This document shows, piece by piece, positions 11,341 to 23,014 of a DNA stretch of 64,000 nt (its first letter is position 1; every line of letters begins with the position of its first letter). The stretch is from Platerodrilus igneus. Lineage: Eukaryota > Arthropoda > Insecta > Coleoptera > Lycidae. A model generated the notes under the pieces. It was not told the DNA's origin. It saw only the letters and a list, made by a program, of their open reading frames with translations, and did not search any database. A program made the translations under genes and the position numbers. The stretch spans positions 3,534,001-3,598,000 of the forward strand of contig JARFIW010001750.1 in NCBI GenBank assembly GCA_036346225.1, written 5' to 3'.

Positions 11341-11733
11341 ATGAATTTTGATAACAGTGAAAGCGATAATGATGAAATATGTACGCCTCCAGAACTTCTT
11401 GCCAAAGCGGTAATGATTAATCTATTGCCCGAAAAGTCAAAAAAACAATACCATCAAATATACACGGCTTTTATGGATTGGAGAAATCTTAATGGTGCAA
11501 GTTCATTTTCCGAGAATGTTCTCTTGGTATATTTTACAAATCACTACACCGGACATAGCTTTCGTAGGTCCTCTGCCACTCTGTTAGTTGATGCAGGTGG
11601 AGATATTACAGCTCTCAAACGACACGGACGCTGGAAAAGTATGTCTGTAGCTGAAGGCTACGTGGATGATTCCATGACAAATAAAATGAACACTGCGAAC
11701 AAAATACTACAGTCTGTCGAACAAAATAAATAA
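11341..11733 (+). CDS. Internally deleted tyrosine recombinase (Crypton-like)
   Basis: A 130-residue uninterrupted frame. Residues about 25-66 (LLPEKSKKQYHQIYTAFMDW...) look like the N-terminal DNA-binding (SAM-like) domain of insect tyrosine recombinases. Residues 70-110 carry the C-terminal catalytic box: GHSFRR with H72 and R75 (the H-x-x-R motif), RHGRW with H95, and Y107 in AEGYV, the expected nucleophile. Family members are usually around 300 residues or more. Here the middle, including the first catalytic arginine, is missing, and the two halves meet in frame near residues 66-69 (about 11539). The protein could bind DNA but should not recombine it. Crypton/DIRS-type origin is inferred from the motif style. 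There is no RT nearby, which argues against DIRS. Confidence 0.7.
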   Translation: MNFDNSESDNDEICTPPELLAKAVMINLLPEKSKKQYHQIYTAFMDWRNLNGASSFSENVLLVYFTNHYTGHSFRRSSATLLVDAGGDITALKRHGRWKSMSVAEGYVDDSMTNKMNTANKILQSVEQNK

Positions 11734-11995
11734 CAAACATCAAATACTAATCCTTTTAAGTGAAGTCAAGATCAAAATTCAACACCAGCTGTATTAAATA
11801 TTAGTAATTGCCGTAATTTCACCATAAATTTTAATAACAAGTAAAATTAAACTAGAACTACTACTCTGAATTGTTACATGTGTTATTTAAGTTATTGTTT
11901 TCTTTTGACTAATAAAATATAAGTAATTAAAAGTTGAAGTTAAAAACAAAGATATATAATTTCTTGCATAAGTTGTATTATAGTCATAGAGAAAG

Positions 11996-12125
11996 TATAG
12001 TCTTCTACTCGTGCATAATAGCCATTATTCACTCGAATGACCACGTCACGAGCCGCTGCGCGGCTCGTGACGTGAACTTCATTCTTGTGATTAATGGCTA
12101 TCATTATACGCTCGTCGAAGAATAT
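11996..12125. repeat. 130-bp imperfect hairpin with perfect GC-rich core
   Basis: The core cacgtcacgagccgc (12042-12056) and gcggctcgtgacgtg (12060-12074) are perfect inverses around a 3-base loop. Outside it, tagtcttctactcgtg... and ...cgctcgtcgaagaata continue the pairing imperfectly to 11996 and 12125, including a shared aatagccatta/taatggcta block. It lies about 260 bp after the tyrosine recombinase ORF and may be the other end of that element. The GC-rich core contrasts with its AT-rich surroundings. Confidence 0.85.
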
Positions 12126-12129
12126 ACTA

Positions 12130-13077
12130 ATATACAATTGCTACACTCCCTCACTTAGTGAATTTTATAGTTTAAACATGCAAATTTCTATATGGGAGCT
12201 ATAACAGATTATCACTTATGATTATGTTCTCTTGCAGTGGTATAGATTTCTCATGTTTTTGTTGTCCAGTTTTCAGCAGATTTGTGATGCAGTGTTTGCC
12301 GGTGGTACGTTAGTGCACTAAGGGAAAGGTAACAGAAGTTGGAGATATAGACGAGCACTTCATCACAACATGCGATAACACACCTTGAAAACGCAATTGC
12401 TTTTCTGAAGTCCGATACTGAAATGAACAATTTAATTACATGTAAATTACCTCCATTGTTTTTACATCCATTCGTCACCCTGGGATAGACTTGTTCAGAT
12501 TGGCTGATGTCTTACAACCAATTGGAATAGAGAACTTCGATAATGCGTATTCGCAGTACATTCCCGAGAGCGGTAGAAAATCTTTGAGACTATCTTAACA
12601 TATTTATACATGTTAAAATTACTCTAATCCTACATTGCAAATACTAATTTATAAAATAAACAGGACCGTATTCATGAAACAGAGAAATACTTTACTTTTA
12701 TACAAAAAAAAAATAGATTTATTAAATATAAGAAATGGAAATTGATTATCCAATAATTAAAGAGCATGTTACTGGTTAATGCACTTAAAACATTTTTACT
12801 TCATTAAGCAATGATGGTGATATAATTTTTAACCTTCTAGTCGTATAATAAATTTTAGGTTTAAAATAACTTGAATCGTTTAAAATATTTCAAGTTATAG
12901 TTTTATATACATTTTAGGAAAGCTTTTTAACTTGACAAGTACCTCAAATTGAAATCATTTTTTTAGTGACTTTGCAATGTTTTTTAGTCTTTATTAATTT
13001 TCTGTTTAAGTACCAAAAATGGCTCTCTATAAAATTGCTGCAAAAGTTTTATTCATTTAAATGTCTTTGCATCTCTA
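12130..13077. other. No gene seen
   Basis: AT-rich intronic spacer between the hairpin and the mariner element. It contains short open frames only, none recognisable. Confidence 0.5.
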
Positions 13078-13557
13078 CAGGGTGCCCACAATCTATCTCT
13101 GTATATGGGTAACTTTTTTATTATAGAAGATACAATGTTGGTTAAATTAGTTGAAGAGAAATTTACGAGTAGTATGATGCTTTTAAAAAACTCACCTAGA
13201 TGCTCAACTTTTTTAGATATTTGAAAAAAACTGAAATATCCCATTTTCTTCAAACGCTAATAACTTTTTAACGGTTTAACCTATAGAGAAAATAAAAACT
13301 GCTTATAAGGTAACTTTTTACGTAGAATTCAATAGCGTATATGACAATTTTAATTGGAAATGGGTTTTCAAGCTACAAACATAACCTCACTTTTTTTAAA
13401 TGGAAACCATAGTTCAATATAACCCAAATGGAAAGGTTTTTCTTTTCTGATTACCCTGATGTAAGGGTTCATATACTTATTTTCAGTAGTTTCTTCATAA
13501 TAAAGAAAAAACGATTTATTTATTTTCGGACATCAAGGAGTCCATGGATACATATTT
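13078..13557. repeat. Mariner left TIR
   Basis: Inverse of 14892-15372 with about 95% identity by eye. Differences are mostly single bases (for example tctctgtata here, inverse of tatacggaga at the right end). Innermost matched bases are ggagtccatggatacatat. Confidence 0.9.
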
Positions 13558-13672
13558 TAAATAAACAAAAAACAACTGGCATTTGTCAGATATTATTAGT
13601 TAAAGTGTTTATTTGCTCTGGGTTGCAAATTTTGTGTAGAAGACTTTTAAATTTATTTGATTATAATAGAGA

Positions 13673-14726
13673 ATGTATACAAACGACGAAAAAAATGACA
13701 TGCTCTTTTGTTACTATGCCTGTAACAGAAATTGTGATGCTGCTGGTGATATGTATTATGAAAGATATTTGGAAAGAAGGCAGCCAGATAAACGATTGTT
13801 TTCTAAATTAGAAAACAATTTAAAAGGTTTGGTGCTTTACAAAACCCAGTACTGATAAAAGAAAATTCAAAACTGATGATGAAGAACGTGTGTTAGCCTA
13901 CATAAATTTTAAGCCAACAGCGTCCACCCGAGAAACTGCAATTGAGTTCGCTACTTCTACAGAAAAAGCTCGCCTAATTTTAAAACAAAACCGCTACAAA
14001 CCATACAAAACCCATGTTAGCAATACACTGTATCATGGGGATTGTGAGAGAAGACAACAGTTTTGTAGGTGGTTTCTTAATGAAACAAATAATAATCCTG
14101 GTTTTAGTCACACTATTATATTTACCGACGAAGCAAAATTTACTAACAAAGGCATGTTTAACAGAAAAAATACAGTCTACTGGAGTCAGGAAAATCCCCA
14201 TTTAACAGAAGAAAGGCGGGATCAACATCAATTTTCGATAAATGTGTGGTGTGCCATTTTTGGTAATAAAATACTTGGGCCTTTCTTCTATAATTATAAT
14301 TTAAATGGTGTACGCTATTTAAATTTTCTACAAAACGAATTGCAAGAAATGCTCGATAATTTGCCACTTCATTTACTGCAAAACTTATATTATTTTCAGC
14401 ATGACGGTGCACCTGCTCACAATGCTCAAGCCGTTTCTGAATATCTTGATAATAGTTTTCCAAATTGGATTGGCAATGCAGGTCTTGTTCCATGGCCGGC
14501 AAGGTCACCAGAACTATCGCCACTGGATTTTTTTCTTTGGGGTACTGTAAAGGATGTAGTGTATGCTAAAAAATCCAATAACATTGACCAACTCAAAGAT
14601 AGTATTACAGCAGCTATTACAAGTATAAAACCACAAATGTTAAATAAGGTGCACCAAAACCTAATTAAAAGGTGCAAAATGTGTTTGCAAGCTAATGGAG
14701 GTCATTTTGAGCATATGTTAATGTAG
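13673..14726 (+). pseudogene. Mariner-type DDD transposase, one frameshift
   Basis: The N-terminal part (13673 to about 13830) has YYACNRNCDAAGDMYYERY and LERRQPDKRLFSKLENN, a helix-turn-helix region common to insect relatives of this transposase. Near 13830 the frame shifts: the downstream frame continues KPSTDKRKFKTDDEERVLAY and runs to the stop at 14726. The catalytic domain holds three aspartates: FTDEAKF, YFQHDGAPAH and ELSPLDFFLW, with 40 residues between the second and third. The single indel is the only lesion seen, so this is a recently inactivated copy or carries a base-calling error. A reading from 13890 alone would lack the DNA-binding domain. Confidence 0.9.
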
Positions 14727-14891
14727 CAGTGTGCATATTCGCATTAATTAATTTTTGTTTCCTTTGATTAAGTTATTTGTATTGTATGGATAGTTTATTT
14801 TTTAAGTATTTTATTTTTCTTAGTTTATAATAAATTTAGTTACAATAAACTTGTGTTTCCATTATTGATTTTACACATTTTGTTTGTTTGT

Positions 14892-15372
14892 AATATGTAT
14901 CCATGGACTCCTTGATGTCCGCAAATAAATAAATCGTTTTTCTTTATTATGAAGAAACTACTGAAAATAAGTACATCAACCCTTACATCAGGGTAATCAG
15001 AAAAGAAAAACCTTTCCATTTGGGTTATATTGAACTATGGTTTCCATTTAAAAAAAGTGAGGTTATATTTGTAGCTTGAAAACCCATTTCCAATTAAAAT
15101 TGTCATATACGCTATTGAATTCTACGTAAAAGTTACCTTACAAGCAGTTTTATTTTCTCTATAGGTTAAACCGTTAAAAAGTTATTAGCGTTTGAAGAAA
15201 ATGGCAAATTTCAGTTTTTTCAAATATCTAAAAAAGTTGAGCATCTAGGTGAGTTTTCAAAAAAGCATCATACTACTCGTAAATTTCTCTTCAACTTTGC
15301 TAATTTAACCAACATTGTATCTTCTATAATAAAAAAGTTACCCATATACGGAGATAGATTGTGGGCACCCTG
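14892..15372. repeat. Mariner right TIR
   Basis: Inverse partner of 13078-13557. It ends gtgggcaccctg, directly followed by the TA target duplication. Confidence 0.9.
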
Positions 15373-17249
15373 TATACATAATGGGAGAAACGTAGTCTGA
15401 AAACACCTAATTTCCTTGACAATGGGCTGTTAGAAATTTAGGAAATTTTAGGGGGGAGTTGAAGAATATTGGGAATCCTGGTTTTTATTTGCACTATTGT
15501 AAAAATTGTCTGTTTTCTCTAAAATATAGGCTGTTTTGACTTTTTAAATACAGCACTGTATATTGTTTCAAATTTGAAGTTTTACCTTCAATACGAGTTC
15601 AACCATGTCATACATGGTATTTGAAACAGTTAGAAAAATCTAATAAATAAAACTTTCAATGAAAACTAGATTTAAACTAATTAATTGTAGTATGTCCCAT
15701 TACGTCTCATATTGGTCACACAACGAATTTATTTTAATAATTTCCTTGAAGGACTTTTTCTTATAGAATTAAGTAGGTTATGACACATTATAAATGCGGT
15801 TTTTGAGTTTCCAGCATTACTAAAGGAATAACTTATAATTCGTTATTTTATTTTGCAAGATAGACGTGTTCTCACGCTTTGAAGGATGTGCGTCATTACT
15901 TCACCCAGTGAGAACGTGTGATTATAGGCAAGGTGTTTACAGGTTGGTGGGAACTAGCGCAATTTCAGACTACTCTGGGCTACAGTACCTAAAGTGGAAG
16001 TGATGAGTCAGTGTGTGTATGCATTGAAGTTACCTTTGAATTCCTACCTCTACTTTATCTTTTAATACCCGTGTTCCTTGTTTTAATAGTATGTCCAAAT
16101 CCTTCAGGTTGTAAGCCAAGATTATAGCTAATATACATATTTTTAAATTATTATAACAACGAACAATACTGGTTTAGTGAATTGATAGCGAACTGTAATT
16201 AATTGATGTTGGTTCTTTCTTGTGACATGATGATGTGTAGTATATGAACACACAAAAATTAAGCCAGAAACTCTCAAAACACTCCATGATATTCCTTTCT
16301 TACATTGTTTTTATGACAACAAATCCGAAATACAACATGTTTTATGGCTCAAAAGCTGGTCACGAACGACAGTTTAAGAGTGTAACAATACAACCTAATC
16401 CAGGTTAAACTAGTTTTTACCGGGCAATTCTGATCTCACATTAATCACATAATAGATGAATGCTAGGTTTCAGGATGCATATTTACGAAGTCCATATGGA
16501 TAGGAAAAGGAGGCGGGTCGATCTTCAAATTAATTTTAGTAAAAATAAAAAGTCTGAACTTTGTTTGTGCCCAACAAACTTCGCTGAATTTACTGAATCA
16601 AGACCACTGTACTCATAAAATCCGAGCATATGTGTTAGAGAAAAAAGATGTAGAAATTCGCAGGGTCTTGCCATAATACAAGGATTTAGTAATTGGCTCT
16701 ACCTTAACTATCTAGATGAATAAAAGTAAGCTATTTCATACTGTTAATTATTTTTTTTGTATTGAAAAATCTGCAATATTACTGTGCCCTCTGTGCGACC
16801 ATGCACTGAATTATTGTACCTTTTACCTGTCTAATTGATGAGTAATATGGCAATAGTTTAGTATTTTTAAGAGAAAAGCAGAGGTAGTCGATCCATGGTT
16901 TTGCCTGACATGTGATATGACATTTTTAACTCGTATTGGAAGGGTGGATTTCGAAATTTAAATAATATACAGGGTATTACATCTAATAAACCAAAGTGAC
17001 CCATATTTTCGAAAAACAGTCAAACTGACCAACATACAAACAAAATATGACGTCATAGTCATAAACCTGTTGAATTTTGTACAGTAATGAAAATCTGTTT
17101 TCGAGAAAACTAGGCGTTTCTAGAATTTTTCCATTTTGTAAATGCGTGTGAGCAGCTGTTTTACAATAATTATTATATTGTATTATTTATTAGTTTTGTT
17201 AGTTTGTATTCAATCTTAATAGTATTTTATCATACGTTTATTTTTGTAG

Positions 17250-17447
17250 TTTGGTGTTTGGGGATCGTTTGCCACATGGGTAGGCTTGACCGTATTTGCA
17301 TTATTGAAATTATGTCGTTATCATCAATTGGAAAACATACGAGTGTCCATGTATAGGAACGACAGCGTCTCATTAACGAAAATGCAGAGTCGCCTGGAAG
17401 CTCATTGGGACGTGAATCTACCACAAGTGCAAGTACATTACCTGTAG
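17250..17447 (+). CDS. TMEM179: TMEM179 homologue, last coding exon
   Basis: It begins after the acceptor tttttgtag in phase 0 and runs 65 codons to a TAG (17445-17447). It encodes FGVWGSFATWVGLTVFALLK, the last membrane helix, which in family members follows directly on the ATAQ end of the previous exon. A basic cytoplasmic tail with YHQLENIRVSMYRND follows. The tail is somewhat longer than in the vertebrate protein. The annotated minus-strand open frame over the same bases is a shadow. The 3' UTR should follow from 17448, but no poly(A) signal was assigned. Confidence 0.85.
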   Translation, partial: FGVWGSFATWVGLTVFALLKLCRYHQLENIRVSMYRNDSVSLTKMQSRLEAHWDVNLPQVQVHYL

Positions 17448-19300
17448 CTAATACATAGTGATTATCACATTATTCATACTTATTTATCTTTGCTCTTTTT
17501 CATATTTCTATGTTACTACGTTATACTATTGGTTTTATAAGTTTTAAATAATTTTTATTTTTATATTGAATAATATTAATCGCCAATTTTATGCTTTAAG
17601 GTTATATGTATAAGCATAAACATATTTATAATTGAAAGTAGCACAAGAATCGACCCTTAAGCGTTTACAGAGGGTAATTTAATTGTTAAATTAGAGAGCT
17701 TAAGGATATTTTTTATTCAAACTTATAATAGTTTGCATGCATTTAAGTAAAATGCTTGAATTTTTCTCTCTTGCAGTGGTTTAATTTAATTTATTAGCAT
17801 AAAAAATATACTGCAGTAATTGAAGATAACTGCATATCGCAAACAAATGGCCATGGATCTTTAATTCAAACTGCCTACGTTATAGGTTCTAGTTCTTGTG
17901 ACTATCATTTTCATCATAAACTTTCATTAGTGCTTTGCTGTTTGTTTGTATCATGTTAAATATTAGATGAAGGATGCAAGTTAAAAAAACAAAAACCAGA
18001 TTAAGCAGTGCTTGTGTGGTTTTTCAAAATTTAGAAATACTAATGTTAGAAACATTTAATATTAATTTTTTAATTAAAAAGTGTAAATAGATTAATTATT
18101 GATTTATTATAAAAGCACGAATAGGTTTTTTCTTTCCATGTCGCTTCGATCTCATAATTACATAATTTGTCAAGTATTGATTCTTCTTACTGTAAATTTA
18201 TTTTGTAGATCTTGGTTTACTCTTTAAAACTTGTACACAGTGTTTATAAAATAGTGTTCTTGAGACTTTTATAAAGCAAATTACTAGAGGTCGAAAATTA
18301 TTCTCTTAGATGTAATTCGTAGAATTTCATGAGGTGGTTAACAGACGGAGATAGTGTTGTAATTTGCAACACTAGAGCAAGGAATTGATTACCATGCCAC
18401 TGTATAAAAAACTTATTATTGTAAATGTTTTTAGTTATCCATGATTTTTTTGACAAATCAAATAAATTATTCTCCACACTTCATTTTTAAATTGTGTAAA
18501 TAAAAACCTGTGTGCTTCAAGTGATTCCCATTTATTATGTATTATACAAGATATATCGAAGTGTTGAGAACCACGACTATGGAATAATTTAGAAAATCCC
18601 TTTTGTTAGAGGGGTCATTAAAAGATTTACATTTAATGCGCTGTTGTTGGAGTTGGATACATTCTTCGACTCCTACAGGTAGTTATAGACTTTTAATGTT
18701 TACTTCAAAAGTCAATATTGTTATTACGATATACATTAAATTATAAAACTTTCTGTTGTATAAAAATTATTAACTCAAATTGAAACTAAACTAAGCAATA
18801 CTAAAAGTAAAAATTCTTATTGGTTCTTGGACAAGAAAGGTTTAACTCTGCTGTTGTGCGAAGGTCTACAGAACTCTAGGTCCTAAGACTATCATTTAGC
18901 GCCCTACTAGATCCAGCAACAAAAAAGCTCTTGGAACAGTGAGATTCATTAAATAGCTATTATTTAAAGTATGATCTCGCTCATCAGAATAAAGATGTTC
19001 AAAAAGAGCTTTCAAGGAAATTTTAGCTTTGATAAAGATATCTAACATAAAAATTCAAATCATTGTTGAGGAAAGTGCCAAGCTTGTTACGGAATATAAT
19101 ATTCATTAGATTGTGAAACTTTGCAATCGAAACTAACAATTCCATATTGCTCAATGGATGGAAATGGTTGAAATTCGATAAGTATTTAACTGATGATGAA
19201 GTAGCATTTGAAGATTATTGGCAGCATTTATTTCCTATACAAAGCTTTTCAGGTGAAGATGAATGTGTAACTATGACAAAAGTTTTCTACATCTGTTAAT
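17448..19300. other. Intergenic or 3' UTR; nothing recognised
   Basis: AT-rich sequence downstream of TMEM179. No ORF of useful length and no clear repeat structure until the foldback that starts near 19305. Confidence 0.5.
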
Positions 19301-19304
19301 TTTT

Positions 19305-20010
19305 ACCCTTGACTCAGTGGGTATGAACAGACTTAAAATTAATGCGAGATTTTAATAATTGTTCACTCTGTGTTAATTTAGCTAATAAAAAAACGCCCGG
19401 GTCTTTCTTTTATGGATACATTTCTTTCTAACTCCAAATATTTCCATCAGTAATTTTGCTGGAAAAGCTAATATTTGATGTTTTGAGGAAATTATTAACT
19501 GGCAAAATTATTTCATGTAAAGGGAAACTTAGCCGATAGAAAGCTTGTGTTTTTCCTACTGAAAATTTGTAGCCTGAATTATTATACAACGTTTGCAATA
19601 AGGTTGTTTTTTCAATGTTGCATTAGTACCTTTACATTATTTTATATCAGGCTAAGTTGGATGTATTCAATAATTCACTCATCGTAGCCTGATATAGAAT
19701 GATGTAAAAGCACTAATGCAACATCAAATAATTAACCTTATTGTAAACGTCTATTAATAATAATTCTAGCTATACATTTTCAATAGTAAGCTTCTTGTAT
19801 GGTATAAGTTTCTCTTTACAATGAAACAATATTGTCAGTCAATATTAAATTTTATCAAGTATCAGCTTTGTAAGCAAAATTAATGATGGAAAAATTTTGG
19901 GTGTAGAAGAAATTTATCTATAAAAGAATTCGGTTGTTTAGATAAATTAACACACGGTGAATAATTATTAAAATGTTGCATTAATTTCACATTCGTATCA
20001 GTGATTATAT
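19305..20010. repeat. Long imperfect foldback (arms about 340 bp)
   Basis: The left arm (about 19305-19650) pairs with the right arm (about 19672-20010) along its length at roughly 80% by eye. Examples: acgtttgcaataagg (19589) against ccttattgtaaacgt (to 19750); ttttaataattgttcac against gtgaataattattaaaa; cagtaattttgct against agcaaaattaatg. The centre is ttggatgtattcaataattcactc. No ORF. Either an old foldback transposon or a hairpin made by inverted duplication. A transcript would form long dsRNA. Confidence 0.85.
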
Positions 20011-20439
20011 ATTTAATTTTAATATTACTAGGGCAGTTACTCCACTAATATGTAATTATTTCTGTTATTATTATATCAACTCTCATTTATTTTCATAAGG
20101 GTCTAAACGTTATTGCCATAAAATGTTGAGCCTTTGTTATGAAAATAATTTTGAGATCGAAATAAAATAATATTAGAAATGCTTTTTTTAAAAACTTAAT
20201 AAAGATAATTAAAGTGTAACAACTAAGCTACACATGTACATGTTATTGCAAACCTTTCACAGGGTATAAAACGTAATACAACCATAAAAGAAAACTACAT
20301 AAAAAATAGTATGACTAAAAATTAACTATTGACATACGCAATAATGCTATTAAGTTAACTATACAACTTGTAATTATTATAAAGGTTCAATCATTTTCAT
20401 TTAAAAATTATCAAATTTATTTAATTTTTAATCCACATC

Positions 20440-21110
20440 ACTCCATAAATCACTAACATTTCAGTATCCCATCAGCTCTTAATTTCTTGTTCTGTAGAAG
20501 CAATAGTTTTTGCCCATACGTCAGGAGTAATTTTTGAAAGAGCTTCTTTCAGCAAATCATCTTTCATCATACTGACGTCAAATTCTATTATTTGCAGTTA
20601 ACCAATGTTGAATTTCAGTTTTACGATTAGCAGCAGTTGGTACTTTATTTAATTATATGCTATGGTAACTGGCATTATCCATAAAAGGTTTTCCAAGTTC
20701 GTCAAGAGCTGAAATTCAAACCACTGCAAACAATTCTCTTGATTCATGTCACCATGATAATCACTGTCTTTGGTTTTAGATGCAAAGACAAGCTTGACAT
20801 TTGCTGTAAATCCATCTTTACAACCTGTGTGAAGAACAATATCTAAAACATTAATTGAATTCCTTTATAAACACCCCCAGTATAAATAACTAACCTTGTG
20901 CCTCAACAGAGAGCTCTACACTCTTAACGTTTCTGATGTGTTTTCTTAAAAAGGCACTTGGTTTAATAGCAATGGTGGGCAATTCCATCAAGCTCCTATG
21001 AGGATCATTTTTTTTGTATTCAAAACCAAGTTGCTTTTGAACTTTCGACAAGAAAGTTCTACCTCCTATAAATGCTTCTCTACTACGAAGTCTTTCCAAT
21101 AGTGTTTAAA
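20440..21110 (-). pseudogene. DDE transposase remnant (IS630/Tc1-like insect family)
   Basis: On the minus strand, 21099-20890 is open and encodes a helix-turn-helix-like part (VQKQLGFEYKKNDPHRSLME). Further down, 20850-20460 in other frames gives IVLHTGCKDGFTANVKLVF, SDYHGDMNQENCLQWFE, PFMDNASYHS and TEIQHWLTANNIEFD. These correspond to the middle and C-terminal blocks of a transposase family widespread in insects (M-D-N-A-x-Y-H-S holds the second catalytic Asp). The block with the first catalytic Asp is missing and stops interrupt it. A gttagt/cacacag pair near 20892/20824 could look like an intron, but splicing would remove the conserved LHTG residues. Confidence 0.7.
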
Positions 21111-22096
21111 GTTTTTAAAAAAGATATTAGTTATTTAAATTTTTGTTTAAACATGACTTTATAAATTTAATATTTTTATTAAAAATTATGCATGCTATAA
21201 CTTTACCACATTAATTAAACTTTTAGAGTTGTTAGAATTTTGTAAACGAAATGCGCACTTAATGAGAAAATACTCATTCTCGAAGATATTTTTATTTTAT
21301 TAAATTTTATAATAATATTTACGAGCTTGCACTCTTTAGTATTAACAGGCTTTCCTTTTCAAGCAGGTGTGCAAGCTGAGCTGTTTGTCGCAAACCACCA
21401 ACTAACTTTGGTATTGTGAAGATTTTAAAAATACAATATGGTCTTTACACTCTATCGAAATTAATTGTTTATAATTTAGTTAACAATGGTTTATAAATAA
21501 TGTTACATTTGTTTTACCAGCACTTTAAATCATTTGAATGCAGGAAATTTGAATCAAGAATGTCAAGTCCGCTACAAATTAAATACGGCTAAAAATACAA
21601 TAGTTGCGACTCCCACTGTGGTTTAGAAAACAAAGAAAATAGAGTTGAAATTAAGAGGTGAACGGATATTAATAATTAGCAATGTATTTTTTACTATACA
21701 TAACAAGTGTGTTATTAATTTCTTAAATTAAACTCTCTGGTTTTAATATCTAAACTTTTCAAACTTTTAAACAGGTCTAGCAAAGGGAATAAAGACTTAT
21801 TGTTTGTAAATAGTGTGACATCGCCTGTATATTGCGAAATATACCGAAACCATTTCTATAAAAGTTAAATATTGCAAATATACCGTATAAAATTGGAAAA
21901 TCTTGGTTCCTATAGGTAACACTTAGTATGTCCAATTTGTAAAAATAATGCAATGGTATATGTTATTTGTATAGCTTAAAAAATTACTGTGTACAAATAT
22001 TGTGCGAAAGAGTTGATAACATTTGCAGTCACATGGTTGAACGACAAGTACAAACGAAGAATGACATACAATTAACAAAGTGATTAGGTTAATATA
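21111..22096. other. No gene seen
   Basis: AT-rich sequence with no supported feature. Confidence 0.5.
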
Positions 22097-22316
22097 TGTC
22101 TATCTCTTCTCCCCACACATTCAGCAAATACCGAAACAATCTTCATGTACCCCTTATGAGCGTAAATTCCTTCATTTTTACATTGGTTTAAATGGACGGA
22201 AATTTATGTCTATCTCTTCTCCCCACACATTCAGCAAATACAGAAACAATCTCCATGTACCTGTTATGAGCGTAAATTCCTTCATTTTTACATTGGTTTA
22301 AATGGACGGAAATTTT
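22097..22316. repeat. Direct tandem duplication, 110-bp unit, 2 copies
   Basis: The 110 bases from tgtctatctcttctcc (22097-22206) are repeated at 22207-22316 with only a few substitutions (taccga/tacaga, cttcat/ctccat, ccccttatg/cctgttatg). The duplication is recent. The open frames that cross it come from the repeat. Confidence 0.95.
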
Positions 22317-23014
22317 GATACAAAGTTTGTTTATTTCTACTACTTTTACAATATATTTACAATCGAACTCAAACATTCTCTTATTTACTGATAGTGAAAG
22401 GTCGTTATAGAGGAGTGAAAAGCAATACAATAGTGCAATTATATGAATAGTGAAAAGAAATCTAAAAGAATTTAACAGTGTGATATAACTGAAGTTAAAT
22501 CAAAGAATATTTTTTTAATTACCTTATGACGATTAATTTCAGAAATAAAGTGTTTATGACACAAAGTGTCGTTTATATGACAATTAATGGTGTTGCCTTT
22601 TCTTTCAAGTTGTTCTCTAAAGATAAGTTGGAATGTGCATTCAATAGAGATTTCAGTTGTTAAAGGTAGTATTTTACATGAAGTGTTTTTAGTCCCTGTG
22701 ACCCGTGGCTCTCTGCATCTTCACATGTGTTGTATACCGTCTATATAAGCATGTGTAGGTTTTATACAAATTCTGTGGCGTTTTATGTTTAGTTTATTTG
22801 TCTGTAGATTGGCATAAGACCACTCTCTTGTTTTACTTTTAAACTAATCGTTCAAACCAGCCGTTCTATTGGAGGTTTCCATTTCTTTCAAGTCACTCCT
22901 TCAATTGTTTTCTTTTGCCTTATAATTAATTTTGTGCAACTTTTAATTTGGTTTACCACATACAACATGGAATAACCTTCCAATAATTATAAATTAAAAA
23001 ACGGTTTTGACGTT
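22317..23014. other. No gene seen
   Basis: AT-rich sequence with no supported feature. Confidence 0.5.

Larger units (their letters stand above)
13078..15372 (+). mobile_element. Tc1/mariner-superfamily transposon with long TIRs
   Basis: The element begins cagggtgcccacaatctat and ends with the inverse (atagattgtgggcaccctg), flanked on both sides by TA (13076-13077 and 15373-15374), the target duplication of this superfamily. Total length is 2295 bp. The TIRs are about 480 bp each (13078-13557 and 14892-15372) and differ at only scattered positions, which is unusually long for mariner. The single transposase frame lies between them and is frameshifted, so this copy would need a transposase supplied from elsewhere. 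It sits in the TMEM179 intron, same orientation as the gene. Confidence 0.95.
8860..17249 (+). other. Large TMEM179 intron (8.4 kb) with inserted elements
   Basis: The donor gtaaga at 8860 and acceptor tttttgtag ending at 17249 are both consistent with phase 0. The intron contains a tyrosine recombinase element with palindromes (about 11156-12125) and a mariner element (13078-15372). Elsewhere, at 8900-10160, 10510-11150, 12130-13077 and 15373-17249, I see only AT-rich sequence without a supported feature. The stretch around 17108-17135 shares a 25-base motif with 815-845. Confidence 0.75.

Noticed and set aside
20824..20892. An intron in the DDE transposase remnant (gttagt ... cacacag)
   Set aside because: Splicing would delete conserved residues seen in the unspliced frame; the region is a degraded pseudogene.
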